In this document: piece by piece, positions 55,964-64,000 of the stretch
How the letters are laid out: the number at the start of each line of letters is the position of its first letter
Position numbering within the stretch: the first letter of the stretch is position 1
From: Cymbomonas tetramitiformis
Taxonomy: Eukaryota; Chlorophyta; Pyramimonadophyceae; Pyramimonadales; Pyramimonadaceae
DNA length: 64,000 nt
Direction: 5' to 3'
Assembly: GCA_001247695.2 (NCBI GenBank)
Contig: LGRX02009818.1
Coordinates: 1-64,000, forward strand
Translations under genes and position numbers: made by a program
The notes under the pieces: generated by a model
What the model was told of the DNA's origin: nothing
The model's database searches: none
The model's input: the letters and a program-made list of their open reading frames with translations, nothing else

Positions 55964-58231
55964 TTAATCGTCTTCGCCCTCATCAAGATCCAGCTCTTCC
56001 TCACGGTACGAACATATCTTCCAGTGCCCCTCAGTTCTTTCGCACTTGCACCCGCCGCAGACGCCTATCGCCCGCAATCGCTTTTCCGCATACTTGAAAC
56101 TCCATTGCCTGAAGAGTGGGTTGGTCATTCGTAAAACCTTTCGAAGCGCTTGTAAACTAACCGGCTCAAAGCCTCCCCCATTTGTTGTATAACCTAGTAG
56201 GATATCCTTCCAGATTTTGTTGAGAGCTTCTGTAACCCAGGAAGAGTACCTGATGAAGCTTCTGTGTTTGCGCAGGTGCTCAAGACTATGAGAAATAGAA
56301 GCATGCTCGTAGGTATTCACACTGTAGGGCATAAAAGGGAACGTCGAAAGTTCGACCTCTTCCTCTGCGCACGCTGCTGCATAGTTTTCGTAGGTGCTGA
56401 AATAACGATTCAGCAACCGCGCAAACTCTGCAGTGGCGGCGACATAGTCTTCCACATCTGCATCACTGAAAGCATCACGAAGCATATGAGTTCCGACTCT
56501 GCACAACACGACATCCACGGCAGTGATCTGCTTGCACAAAGGATGGGCTGCAAGGATAGCGGCATTCCGTTTCGGGTTGAGAAGCAACAACTTCACATTT
56601 GTTGCATCCCAACCCATCATCGGGCGTGCACTTTCCTTGAGCCACAACGCATCCTTCGCTCGGACATTCACCCCGAGCTGTAGCCCCAGGCTGTGCACGA
56701 AGTTGCATCTCCACCCCTTGCACACATTGATAAACCAGTGGCAGCTGTCAAAAACGCATCGGTCTGGAGGGATAGAAGTCAGAGGTGGACCGCATTGATT
56801 CCTAAAAGCTTGTCTAAGAGGTTTCTTGACAAGCTCGGAAACTTTGCGACTCCAGTTCGGGACTTTCACTTTGATGTAAGTGAGTAGGGCTTCCAAATTG
56901 GCGTGTCCTAGGATAGGTTTTGCTCGTTGCACGTCGAAGTCCTCACGGCTCATGTCCTTGTCGTAGCCCGCAGCAACAGTTCCCAGAAAAGTCGAGGCCT
57001 CAAGGGTTCTTTGACAACCCTGTCGATGTAGCAGCGGGCCAATGCAGGGCCCGCCGTACTGGCACCAGTCCCAAACACAATTCGAAGTGCCACCTTGGCC
57101 ATCAAAAGCATATAATATTGCCAAAAGTTTGTAGTCAGCAGCTAGAAAGTCCAACAATGTAAATGTCACCCGCGTTGCTGTCGTGGGATGCTTCACAGCG
57201 ATCGTGAAACCACCCTTGGGAAGCTGAGGCCTCAAGTGTTCCATAATTATTTTAACAAGCGCAGTAGACTCACTCTGATGGTGACAAAATACGAGAGGTC
57301 GAGCATACAAAACTGAGTTGCTCTTTCGTCCCTTGACGAGAAAGTATAAAATAAACTGCTCGTTCGGTATAGGGTTTTTCTCGAAATCATGAAAAGTAAA
57401 CCCATCGCCACTCAGTTTAAAGTGCACTGTAGTTTCGATATCACTACCAAAGCGACGTAATATATCCTCCAACTCGGGGATGATGATGTCTTTGAGAACA
57501 TCCTTCACTGCATATCCCACGACCGCGCCTGCTGCATTCTTCAAAGCCGTCAATCCCACATCTGTGTGCTGCATATGCAGAAGTATTTCCTCGTAGGAAG
57601 GCATGTCTGGACGATATTTTACAAGATTCTGATATTCTCTCTTAGATAACTTCAGGTCGTGAAAAAGAGCGATAGCCTTTTCCAAAGGGAACTTCTCCAG
57701 GTCGTTCACCGGCTCATTGATGTCGAGCCCAATCCGGGCAAGCTTACGGGTCCACACCCTGAAGTTTTTCGCATTTGATAACCACCGCTTCAAGTGAGCT
57801 TCAAAGTCACCACCACATAAGTCCTCGATAAATCTTTGACGAGCGTTGAAGTAGCTTTCACTAAGTTCGTCTGAACTCTTGCGATCAGCGATGCGAACCA
57901 GAACACTTCCAGCGCGCAACTTCACCCACCCATCAGCTTTCGGATATTTCGCGTCGATGTCTTCCGACTTATTAGCAACTTGAATAACTTCCTTCGCTTG
58001 TAAAGGTGACGCTCGCCACTGCTCTTCCCACATAAACTTTCTACTCTTCCTCGGAACTTCGAGTCTGGAGATCTCAAAGTCGGTATTGTGATTTGGATCA
58101 TTGAAATGTGTGCTGAGAAGCGGTGCGCGTTGTATCTGCAATTCTTCAGGGGTGTTGCGCTTGGCAAAGCGACCACCTTGAGTGCTTTTAAACTGAGAAG
58201 GGTTATTACCCCTACTCCGTTTGAAAGGCAT
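55964..58231 (-). CDS. Intronless 755-aa protein, possible RNase H-fold (DDE-like) transposase
   Basis: The ORF starts MPFKRSRGNNPSQFK and runs unbroken to TAA. The centre holds FKLSGDGF (Asp), then FTLLDFLAADYKLLAILYAF (Asp), followed by SNCVWDWC. This resembles an uncharacterised family I recall from anemones and mycorrhizal fungi, with KLS(G/A)DG, then DWKFL, then CPWC, which I regard as probably transposase-derived. The C-terminus has a knuckle C-x2-C-x7-H-x3-C (CGGC ... HWKIC) and an acidic tail DLDEGEDD. The N-terminus is basic, suiting a nuclear DNA-binding protein. I found no terminal inverted repeats, only a hairpin in the 5' flank (58454-58490). Intact and distinct in composition from the LTR elements. 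Function is unproven; a domesticated gene or viral gene are alternatives. Confidence 0.45.
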   Translation of the reverse strand: MPFKRSRGNNPSQFKSTQGGRFAKRNTPEELQIQRAPLLSTHFNDPNHNTDFEISRLEVPRKSRKFMWEEQWRASPLQAKEVIQVANKSEDIDAKYPKADGWVKLRAGSVLVRIADRKSSDELSESYFNARQRFIEDLCGGDFEAHLKRWLSNAKNFRVWTRKLARIGLDINEPVNDLEKFPLEKAIALFHDLKLSKREYQNLVKYRPDMPSYEEILLHMQHTDVGLTALKNAAGAVVGYAVKDVLKDIIIPELEDILRRFGSDIETTVHFKLSGDGFTFHDFEKNPIPNEQFILYFLVKGRKSNSVLYARPLVFCHHQSESTALVKIIMEHLRPQLPKGGFTIAVKHPTTATRVTFTLLDFLAADYKLLAILYAFDGQGGTSNCVWDWCQYGGPCIGPLLHRQGCQRTLEASTFLGTVAAGYDKDMSREDFDVQRAKPILGHANLEALLTYIKVKVPNWSRKVSELVKKPLRQAFRNQCGPPLTSIPPDRCVFDSCHWFINVCKGWRCNFVHSLGLQLGVNVRAKDALWLKESARPMMGWDATNVKLLLLNPKRNAAILAAHPLCKQITAVDVVLCRVGTHMLRDAFSDADVEDYVAATAEFARLLNRYFSTYENYAAACAEEEVELSTFPFMPYSVNTYEHASISHSLEHLRKHRSFIRYSSWVTEALNKIWKDILLGYTTNGGGFEPVSLQALRKVLRMTNPLFRQWSFKYAEKRLRAIGVCGGCKCERTEGHWKICSYREEELDLDEGEDD

Positions 58232-58792
58232 GATCCAAACTCAATTTCAAACGAACGAACCCAAACGGAACACATGTTACATCGGTTCCGTTTGAGCGCT
58301 ACCCAGGGTAATCACAAGGAATCCGAACGGAGTGAGTTGGGACAACCTCGTGAGGTAATATACGCGAAGAAGAACGTTTAAAAAACTTTGTAGGGAGCAG
58401 ATTTTGAAGATGATTTTCAAATCTTGACCCGCAGCTGCTACGGCAACCTCGTCACAGGAGCCCCACCCGTAGGGGTCGGGCTTCTGTGACACGTGTATTA
58501 GTCGACTCATTTTTTCTCCGTACAGAAGTTGCGCCTTGTGTTCCTGGTCACCGTGTTACTCGCAAAATTGTCATGCGCCAAGTATTTCAAAAGCCTTGTG
58601 CAATCCAAAAGCTAAATAGCTATTCTGGTTTTCGTTTACGTACGGCTAGCCATTACAGAAACAACTTGAATTTCCGATAGATCCTTCATGGAAATTTATA
58701 TCTATTTATCTCACGAAAATTTTGTTGAATATGGAATTAAACCGCCGTACAGCCTGAAATTAACATATTTATATGTGCGATTTTTTTATTTA
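58232..58792. other. 5' flank of the 755-aa gene, with a hairpin
   Basis: CACAGGAGCCC ... GGGCTTCTGTG (58454-58490) forms an 11-bp stem with one G-T pair around CACCCGTAGGGGTC. GGTTCCGTTTG at 58284 and CAAACGGAAC at 58262 form a shorter inverted pair near the start codon. No other feature. Confidence 0.5.
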
Positions 58793-59898
58793 GGGATAAG
58801 TCTAGATTGGGTGTAGACATTTCATTATAATTCAGATTGGGTGTAGGCACTTCATTTTAATCTAGATTGGGTGTAGGCACTTAATTTTAATCCAGATTGG
58901 GTGTAGACATTTCATTTAATCCAGATTGGGTGTAGGCACTTCATTTTAATCTAGATTGGGTGTAGACATTTCATTTTAATCTAGATTGGGCGTAGACTTC
59001 ATTTTAACATACCTTGATGCCTGGAGGGCATTACATTTTACATTGATAATATTGCATGTGAACATTATTATGTAAATTCGACCGTTAGATATCAACATCT
59101 GACCACAATGAACATATCTACCGGTTGGATTTGCGAAATAATGTTTTTTTAAGCATCAAACAACAAAAACCATCGATTAAGAACATTTTTTTGCTAGTCA
59201 CCGCATACAAAAAACATTATTTCACAATTTCAACCGATAGATATGTTCATTGTGGTTAGATGACGATATCTACCGGTTGAATTTGCGAAATGATGTTTTG
59301 TTTTGCAACAAATAACAACAGACATCGGTTCCGAACAGTTTTTCGCTAGTAATCGCATACAAAAAACATTATTTCGCAATTTCAACCGTTAGATATGTTC
59401 ATTGTGGTTAGATGTCGATATCTACCGGTTGAATTTGCGAAATGATGTTTTGTTTTGCAACAAATAACAACAAACATCGGTTCCGAACAGTTTTTCGCTA
59501 GTAATCGCATACAAAAACATTATTTCGCAAATTCAACCGTTAGATATATTCATTGTGGTCGGATGTTGATATCTACCGGTTGAATCGTTCGCGAAATAAT
59601 GTTTTATTTTTTTTTGCAACAAATAACAAAGGAAATTGCAACCCGTACCCCCTATATCTGTGTCTACACCCAATGGCACATTAAAATGAAGTGTCTACAC
59701 CCAATCTAGACCAAAATGAAATGCCTACACCCAATCTAGATTAAAATGAAGTGCCTACACCCAATCTAGATTAAGAATGAAGTGCCTACACCCAATCTAA
59801 ATTAGATGAAGTGCCTACACCCAATCTAGATTAAATTGAAGTGCCTACACCCAATCTGGATTATAATGAAATGTCTACACCCAATCTAGACTTATCCC
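58793..59898. mobile_element. MULE-like fold-back element, 1106 bp, 9-bp duplication TTTTATTTA
   Basis: Termini GGGATAAGTCTAGATTGGGT and ACCCAATCTAGACTTATCCC are perfect inverts. TTTTATTTA flanks both sides (58784-58792, 59899-59907). Each arm is a tandem array of ~37 bp units, seven of AGATTGGGTGTAGRCAYTTC on the left and six or seven of the complement on the right. The core (59040-59640) has about four units with CAACCGTTAGATATGTTCAT and ATCTACCGGTTGAATTTGCG in alternating orientation. A 9-bp duplication and long repeated TIRs fit non-autonomous Mutator-like elements. Confidence 0.85.
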
Positions 59899-60016
59899 TT
59901 TTATTTAATAATAAGAAAACGGGAGTATGGGGAGAGATTTGGGGAGCGGGGACGTCTCTGTCGAACCAACGACTATCGAGTCAGCCCATGCATTAACTAG
60001 TCAGCAGAGTTCAGCC

Positions 60017-60727
60017 CAAGGGTCGGAATCGATTGTTGGGACAATTATGATTAACCGATTAAACACTATTATCACAATTACAATCGATTGCCACTTTCAA
60101 TAATTACAAACACAATAGGTTATGGACCTTGGAACAATCACAATCGAATCGATTTCTGATGGGTCGCAATCAGGAATCGAATCGATTGCAGAAAAAAATG
60201 AAACACCAATCGAATAGGTTACAATGTTTCATAACACCAACTACAATGGGTTTTCACGATTGGCAAATAACATGATTATGAAATTGTCGTTTGTACCACA
60301 TCCATAACACGATTTCAGATCTTGATTTTGCCGCATCCATGACTAGAAACCGGAAATGCATCGCTAGACCAAAGGCATCAAACGGTGAGCCTGTCCGGTA
60401 TCGATCCGGCGACCTTCTGTCAGCAAGACTATCGCTATACCATTGAGCTTCTGAGGCTTAATACCGGCTGGTGTACGCGACGATATATAACCGGTTATAC
60501 AATAGGTTACAACTTCTAACAATTCGGTACACAATAGGTTAGCAACAAACAAGAACACCAATCGAATAGGTTGTGACTTCTAACAATTAGTAAAAAAATG
60601 GGTTGGCAAAAAGTGATAACACTAATCGAATAGGTTTACAATCCAAACAATTAGTTTACAACCGATTGTCAAAATCACACGATTAGTTTGTAAGAGGTTA
60701 CGATTTTCAAACCGATTCCGACCCTTG
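60017..60727. mobile_element. hAT-like non-autonomous element, 711 bp, 8-bp duplication
   Basis: Termini CAAGGGTCGGAATCGATT and AACCGATTCCGACCCTTG are inverted. The flanks GTTCAGCC (60009-60016) and GTTCAACC (60728-60735) match at seven of eight bases, fitting hAT. The interior repeats AATCGAATAGGTTAC-like motifs and carries a tRNA-like sequence. Confidence 0.75.
60386..60458 (-). tRNA. tRNA-like sequence inside the hAT-like element
   Basis: On the minus strand: 5' AGCCTCA, an A-box-like AAGCTCAATGGTATAGCG, an anticodon-arm region CTTGCTGACAGAAGG, and a T-arm GCCGG-ATCGATA-CCGGA (B box variant GGATCGATACC). Then ACAGGCT pairs with five of the seven acceptor bases. The mismatched acceptor and D stems and variant B box suggest a tRNA pseudogene or tRNA-derived SINE head. 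Anticodon not assigned. Confidence 0.4.
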
Positions 60728-60890
60728 GTTCAACCAACCCCTTGCGCTAATTGTTTATACAGTCAGCCAAACGACTATACAGTCACTAGGCATCGACCTA
60801 CCACAGCAGTTCATGCTGCCTGGTTAATCATAATGCTCATCTCGCCAAACTAGCCTAAGACATTCGATTGACTACAATACTATAGTTTAC

Positions 60891-61370
60891 CTATGGAATA
60901 AGAATCCGTACAGGCTCGGACTCCTCCAGCTCAGACACGTTATAGCACTGATCCGTTCTCGCTGAGAATATCACGCTGCCCTTCGAGTATACATGCAACT
61001 CCTCAAACTTCGTCGTCAGACTCCACCACGCAGCATTTGGCTTGTACGGCACCACAAGCATAAACTTCGTGTTCACGGGGTCCTTAGGAAAGTCCATGAG
61101 TATCTTGGTCAGCAGTCTCTCAATGAACATATCGTCGTACGGTGGATTACCCCAGAAGCTTCGTCCCGTCAGACAATGAAGAAACACCGAGTTCACCAAC
61201 GAGTAGTACTCGCTCACCTGCCGATTGTGCTCGTCAGCACACATATCCAGATGAAAGGGCCCCTTCTCAATGTTCCACCTCTGGAACTCGGTGAACTTCC
61301 AGTTGCATTTGTCCCTCACCGGACTACTCTTCTTCTTGCCGCACTCCACCCCCGGCATGACACGCGACAC
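60891..61370 (-). CDS. Dam-like (phage-type) N6-adenine methyltransferase domain protein, 159 aa
   Basis: The ORF reads MSRVMPGVECGKKK, then WKFTEFQRWN, FHLDMCADEHNR and WGNPPYDDMFIERLL, ending VRILIP. F-x-LD-x-CA followed about 30 residues later by (W/C)NPPY is the pattern of phage-type Dam methyltransferases; NPPY is the catalytic motif IV. Such domains are built into DIRS-type retrotransposons and are frequent in algal retroelement polyproteins (family knowledge). Here it stands alone, with ATG and stop and no reverse transcriptase beside it. It may be an isolated element gene, a captured domain or one exon. S-adenosylmethionine-dependent DNA adenine methylation is the expected reaction; activity is unproven. 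Confidence 0.55.
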   Translation of the reverse strand: MSRVMPGVECGKKKSSPVRDKCNWKFTEFQRWNIEKGPFHLDMCADEHNRQVSEYYSLVNSVFLHCLTGRSFWGNPPYDDMFIERLLTKILMDFPKDPVNTKFMLVVPYKPNAAWWSLTTKFEELHVYSKGSVIFSARTDQCYNVSELEESEPVRILIP

Positions 61371-61609
61371 GATCCGACACGACGGTTAAACGATGCACGT
61401 TAGAGCTCTATCGTTATCTGAACTTTGAAATCCTTGAAGTTCATAAAAAAACGGGGTTCCGTCTACCGTGTCACTCGGCAGTATCTGGGTATTGATTTAC
61501 AGAACGATCAATTCCCCACAGAATTCCCACTGTAAAGTCGCGTTATAGTATGTTTCGAAGTTGTAAGTTATCCTGTAAGGCCTTCGGGCTACCAAGCTAG
61601 CTTTGAAAG

Positions 61610-62247
61610 ATGGGCGCAAGTACGAAAAAGCGCCCTAGTCCGACAACTAAGTGCTCTCCAGTTTACTCTGCCTCACCCTTTCTGAAGGATGATCCGACGC
61701 AGCTTGCTCCCGGGTCGCCGAGATATGCGGGCAGTGTTCAAAACCAAACTCCCGAAAGTGACGTTGCAGTAACCAGGAGTGAGAAGAGAGTGCGCATTCA
61801 TCCGGGAAAAAGTCGCGCACAGAGCATGGCATCTGTGTGCTATGCGATTTTCTTTTTCTTTTTCAGCATGGCAACGTTCGGTCTTTTTGTGACAAGTCTT
61901 GTTGCGCTCGATGCTGTACCTGGGCTCCAAGGTCAGCAAGGAAGTCCATGTGGCGTTAATTCTCACGCAGCATCCTTCGCGCTACCCAATCGCAACCAAA
62001 GCTCCACGTCGTTCACTGGCAGCCTCACCAACTTCGACCCTTTCACCTTGTCTACTACTGCGACATTGAGAGGCACGATCATCCGTGAGAGTCTCATAGG
62101 TGAACTTCTTAGTTTTCGTCGCAAGCGCGATTCTTTCTTACTCGAGTAGGCCTTGAGTGGTGCCTTGCAACTTTGGGTGTGCAGCGGAATCAACAACTTT
62201 AGGTTTTCGCCCGGGTGGAAAGTGTGCACAACGTCTTGGAAGTTCAG
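61610..62247 (+). CDS. Single-span membrane protein exon, unknown, with in-frame TAG
   Basis: ATG at 61610 opens 179 codons. A polar N-terminus (MGASTKKRPSPTTKCSPVYS) is followed by a strong membrane segment (VCYAIFFFFFSMATFGLFVT, about residues 76-95) and then an Asn/Ser/Thr-rich tail with possible N-glycosylation sites. TAG at 62147 ends it. The same frame continues as ALSGALQLWVCSGINNF ... KVCTTSWKF to a strong donor CAG/GTGAGT at 62247/62248. So the stop may be a mutation, or an unrecognised intron may remove it. No family recognised. Confidence 0.45.
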
Positions 62248-62249
62248 GT

Positions 62250-63240
62250 GAGTTGCTCATTTAACATCATATTCTTGCTGCCTTTATAGTTGAATAGACC
62301 CGCACTGCGTATGCTACAGGGAATTTAGGCTTCAATCCAATCAGTACATTTACACTGAGGGGCAAGTCTCTGAGGGATTCCTCAACCATGCAGTTCATTG
62401 AATTAAGGCTCCTTGTGTTTGGCACTTCCTGCATATTGCATAGCAACCCTTGAAGTGGAATAACCCTTTCGTGCACCGGTGTGCTTTGATGTGAGACTAG
62501 GAGATCACACAAAATCCCGAGACGACATGGGCACCTGTGGACATTTAATTTGGCTAATATATTTTCAGATTGATATTTCCGGTGACGCAGCAGCATTAAT
62601 ATCGCTTCAAGCGGTGGAGTAGCATACCATTACATGCGCTTGAACCATGTATACCTTAGTAGTTGAATAGAGCCACGTATGGACATGAATTCACTGAGAC
62701 TAGTTGCAGAGCTCTGAGGTGCCACCAGAGTATGATCCGGGACATAAAGTTGCCTAAACATGCTTGGAAACATCGTGTAAAATAGGTCCTATGCGTTGAA
62801 ATTGTTGGAAACAAATGGTCACGTGCATATAGTTCGGCTCTATTTTAGGATGGATTGAATTGGAAAACGGCTATTCATCAATTTTTGGAAGCCATGGAAG
62901 TTGAATTGTTCAATATGACGTGCCACAGAGTTGTGGTGAAGGGGGAGCACTCCTAATGCCACACAGTTGTGGGGGGCACTACTAATGCCACAAAGTTGTG
63001 GGGGACACTACAGTAAACACTCGATTTTAAGAAAACAGGAATTTTAGTTCAGCCTAGCAAATTTCTTATTTATATAGAGATCTTAAATATGGAGTGTTAT
63101 GTGTTAAATATTGTGAAGAAATCAAAAAAGCTGGCTACTTTCTTATTGGTGGGTTTTCTTATTACTGAGTGATTACTGTACTAATGACACAAAGCCGTGG
63201 GGTCGGGGAGCACTAAAGTTTCAGAGTTATTGGGGGGGCG
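62250..63240. other. Probable intron or intergenic DNA
   Basis: No supported coding sequence. Short units GCCACACAGTTGTGGGGG and GCCACAAAGTTGTGGGGG recur at 62921-63006 and 63184. The GTGAGT at 62248 could make this an intron. Confidence 0.4.
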
Positions 63241-63302
63241 GGGGGGTTGGTAATTGTTTACTTATCAATCTTATTGGAAAGGGCTTTGCAATATTATTCA
63301 CG

Positions 63303-63968
63303 TTGTGCACTCGACTCGCACGCCCTTTTGATCCCTCCTTTATGGCAAAGTGTGGAGGAGACCAGAGTTATAATCCGGGGCCTCCAAGAACACACCAAGG
63401 AGCTTGGGGCGGGCATGCCCTATTCGAATGGGCCAAGCAAGAGGCTGAGACCATTCCTACGTGCAGTGTCGGAAATGCACCTCCATTTGCATTGGATCGT
63501 GATCGGTGGCCAGACTTTATCAGAAGGTCACCTAATCCAACTTTCTACAATAGTGGGATTAATACGGCTAGTCACAGCGCTACATCCGCGTGAGTGCGAT
63601 GCACCATACCTCCCTTTCGCGTATGAGTTGTGATAATAATGATATAAAATACATACAATTTTACATTTCTCAATCATCGGTAATGTATCGCAGGAAACGC
63701 CACGGGCATCAAGGCGCATTTCAGTAAGGGCTTTGCCACGGTGGCATTCTTGGTGTACGAGACCTTTTGGCATCATCTAGTCCCCCGGATGCAGTGTCCT
63801 GATTGCAAGTCTTGTGATCGGGTTCGTCATGACGGTTGGTGTGATGGATTGCGCCGGGTCGCATCTACCCAAGGGACTTTTTCCTGTATGGTAGGAGATA
63901 TTAATGTAAGAAGTGCCCCTCTAATGGAGAAAAATGTCGAAAATTCAATTGCTATGACGACGATGTAA
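63303..63968 (+). CDS. Partial gene with a Cys-rich motif, unknown
   Basis: Two exon-like segments. 63303-63590 reads, in one frame, GGDQSYNPGPPRTHQGAWGG and RDRWPDFIRRSPNPTFYNSG, ending at a donor GC/GTGAGT (63592). 63694-63968 follows the acceptor ATCGCAG and reads GIKAHFSKGFATVAFLVYET, then CPDCKSCDRVRHDGWCDGLR. The Cys cluster C-x2-C-x2-C with a later RV and TFSC recalls zinc-binding heads of transposon proteins such as KDZ or DUF6729 families, a weak resemblance. Phases of the two segments agree only for a different frame of the first segment (LRLVTALHP), so the model is provisional. Confidence 0.3.
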
Positions 63969-64000
63969 TTCAGGCACTCCCTGTGATAATACGTGAGCAA

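Noticed and set aside
56264..57162. Plus-strand ORFs opposite the 755-aa gene
   Set aside because: Shadow frames; the minus frame carries the motifs.

Overview
The window is eukaryotic nuclear DNA that is almost entirely transposable elements. The signs are spliceosomal introns with GT..AG ends, plant-type transposons, nested LTR elements, AT-rich spacers and a 588-base assembly gap (34953-35540). I recognise no conserved housekeeping gene, so the organism cannot be fixed. The CACTA element has the multi-domain TNP2 layout usual in the green lineage. That element, the Helitron and the gag-only copia-like elements together suggest a large-genome alga. A prasinophyte such as Cymbomonas or Pyramimonas is only a guess from memory.

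Layout. 1-14661: the body and right end of a CACTA/EnSpm transposon. It carries two divergent multi-exon genes (1273-4300 minus, 7083-13415 plus), a piggyBac-like passenger in an intron (1846-2686), and two classes of palindromic repeat. It sits inside a copia-like gag ORF whose 3' half resumes at 14663. 16826-21740: LTRs and a second gag pseudogene on the minus strand, split by a 1.6 kb LTR element (18319-19944, duplication CAAGG). 22706-24752: a ~180 bp tandem repeat and a long-TIR element. 25207-25452: a Harbinger-like MITE. 25608-28810: a gag-only LTR element. 29100-34700: GAAGAC-rich and GCGCGGCGGG repeats. 36170-43790: a decayed Helitron-type helicase gene interrupted by another gag-only LTR element (37597-40880, duplication GGAGC). 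43816-44175: a 360 bp near-perfect palindrome carrying tRNA-like sequence.

45122-48880 is the most gene-like locus. Four exons joined by phase-1 introns would encode a signal peptide, a cysteine-rich ectodomain, about five membrane spans and six tandem ~64-residue repeats. Its first two introns are copies of each other. 50311-52053, 52309-52867, 58793-59898 and 60017-60727 are fold-back, TIR and MITE elements. 52937-54881 is an LTR element with a LINE 3' end inserted in its LTR. 55964-58231 encodes a 755-residue intronless protein that may be an undescribed transposase. 60891-61370 encodes a small Dam-like adenine methyltransferase. The right edge holds fragments of one or two unidentified multi-exon genes.

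The genes do not form a pathway. The window mostly records nested insertion. Four insertions (18319-19944, 37597-40880, the LINE at 54343-54718 and the MITE at 50358-50987) can be ordered by clean target duplications plus an interrupted host sequence. The CACTA insertion is dated by the gag frame it interrupts.
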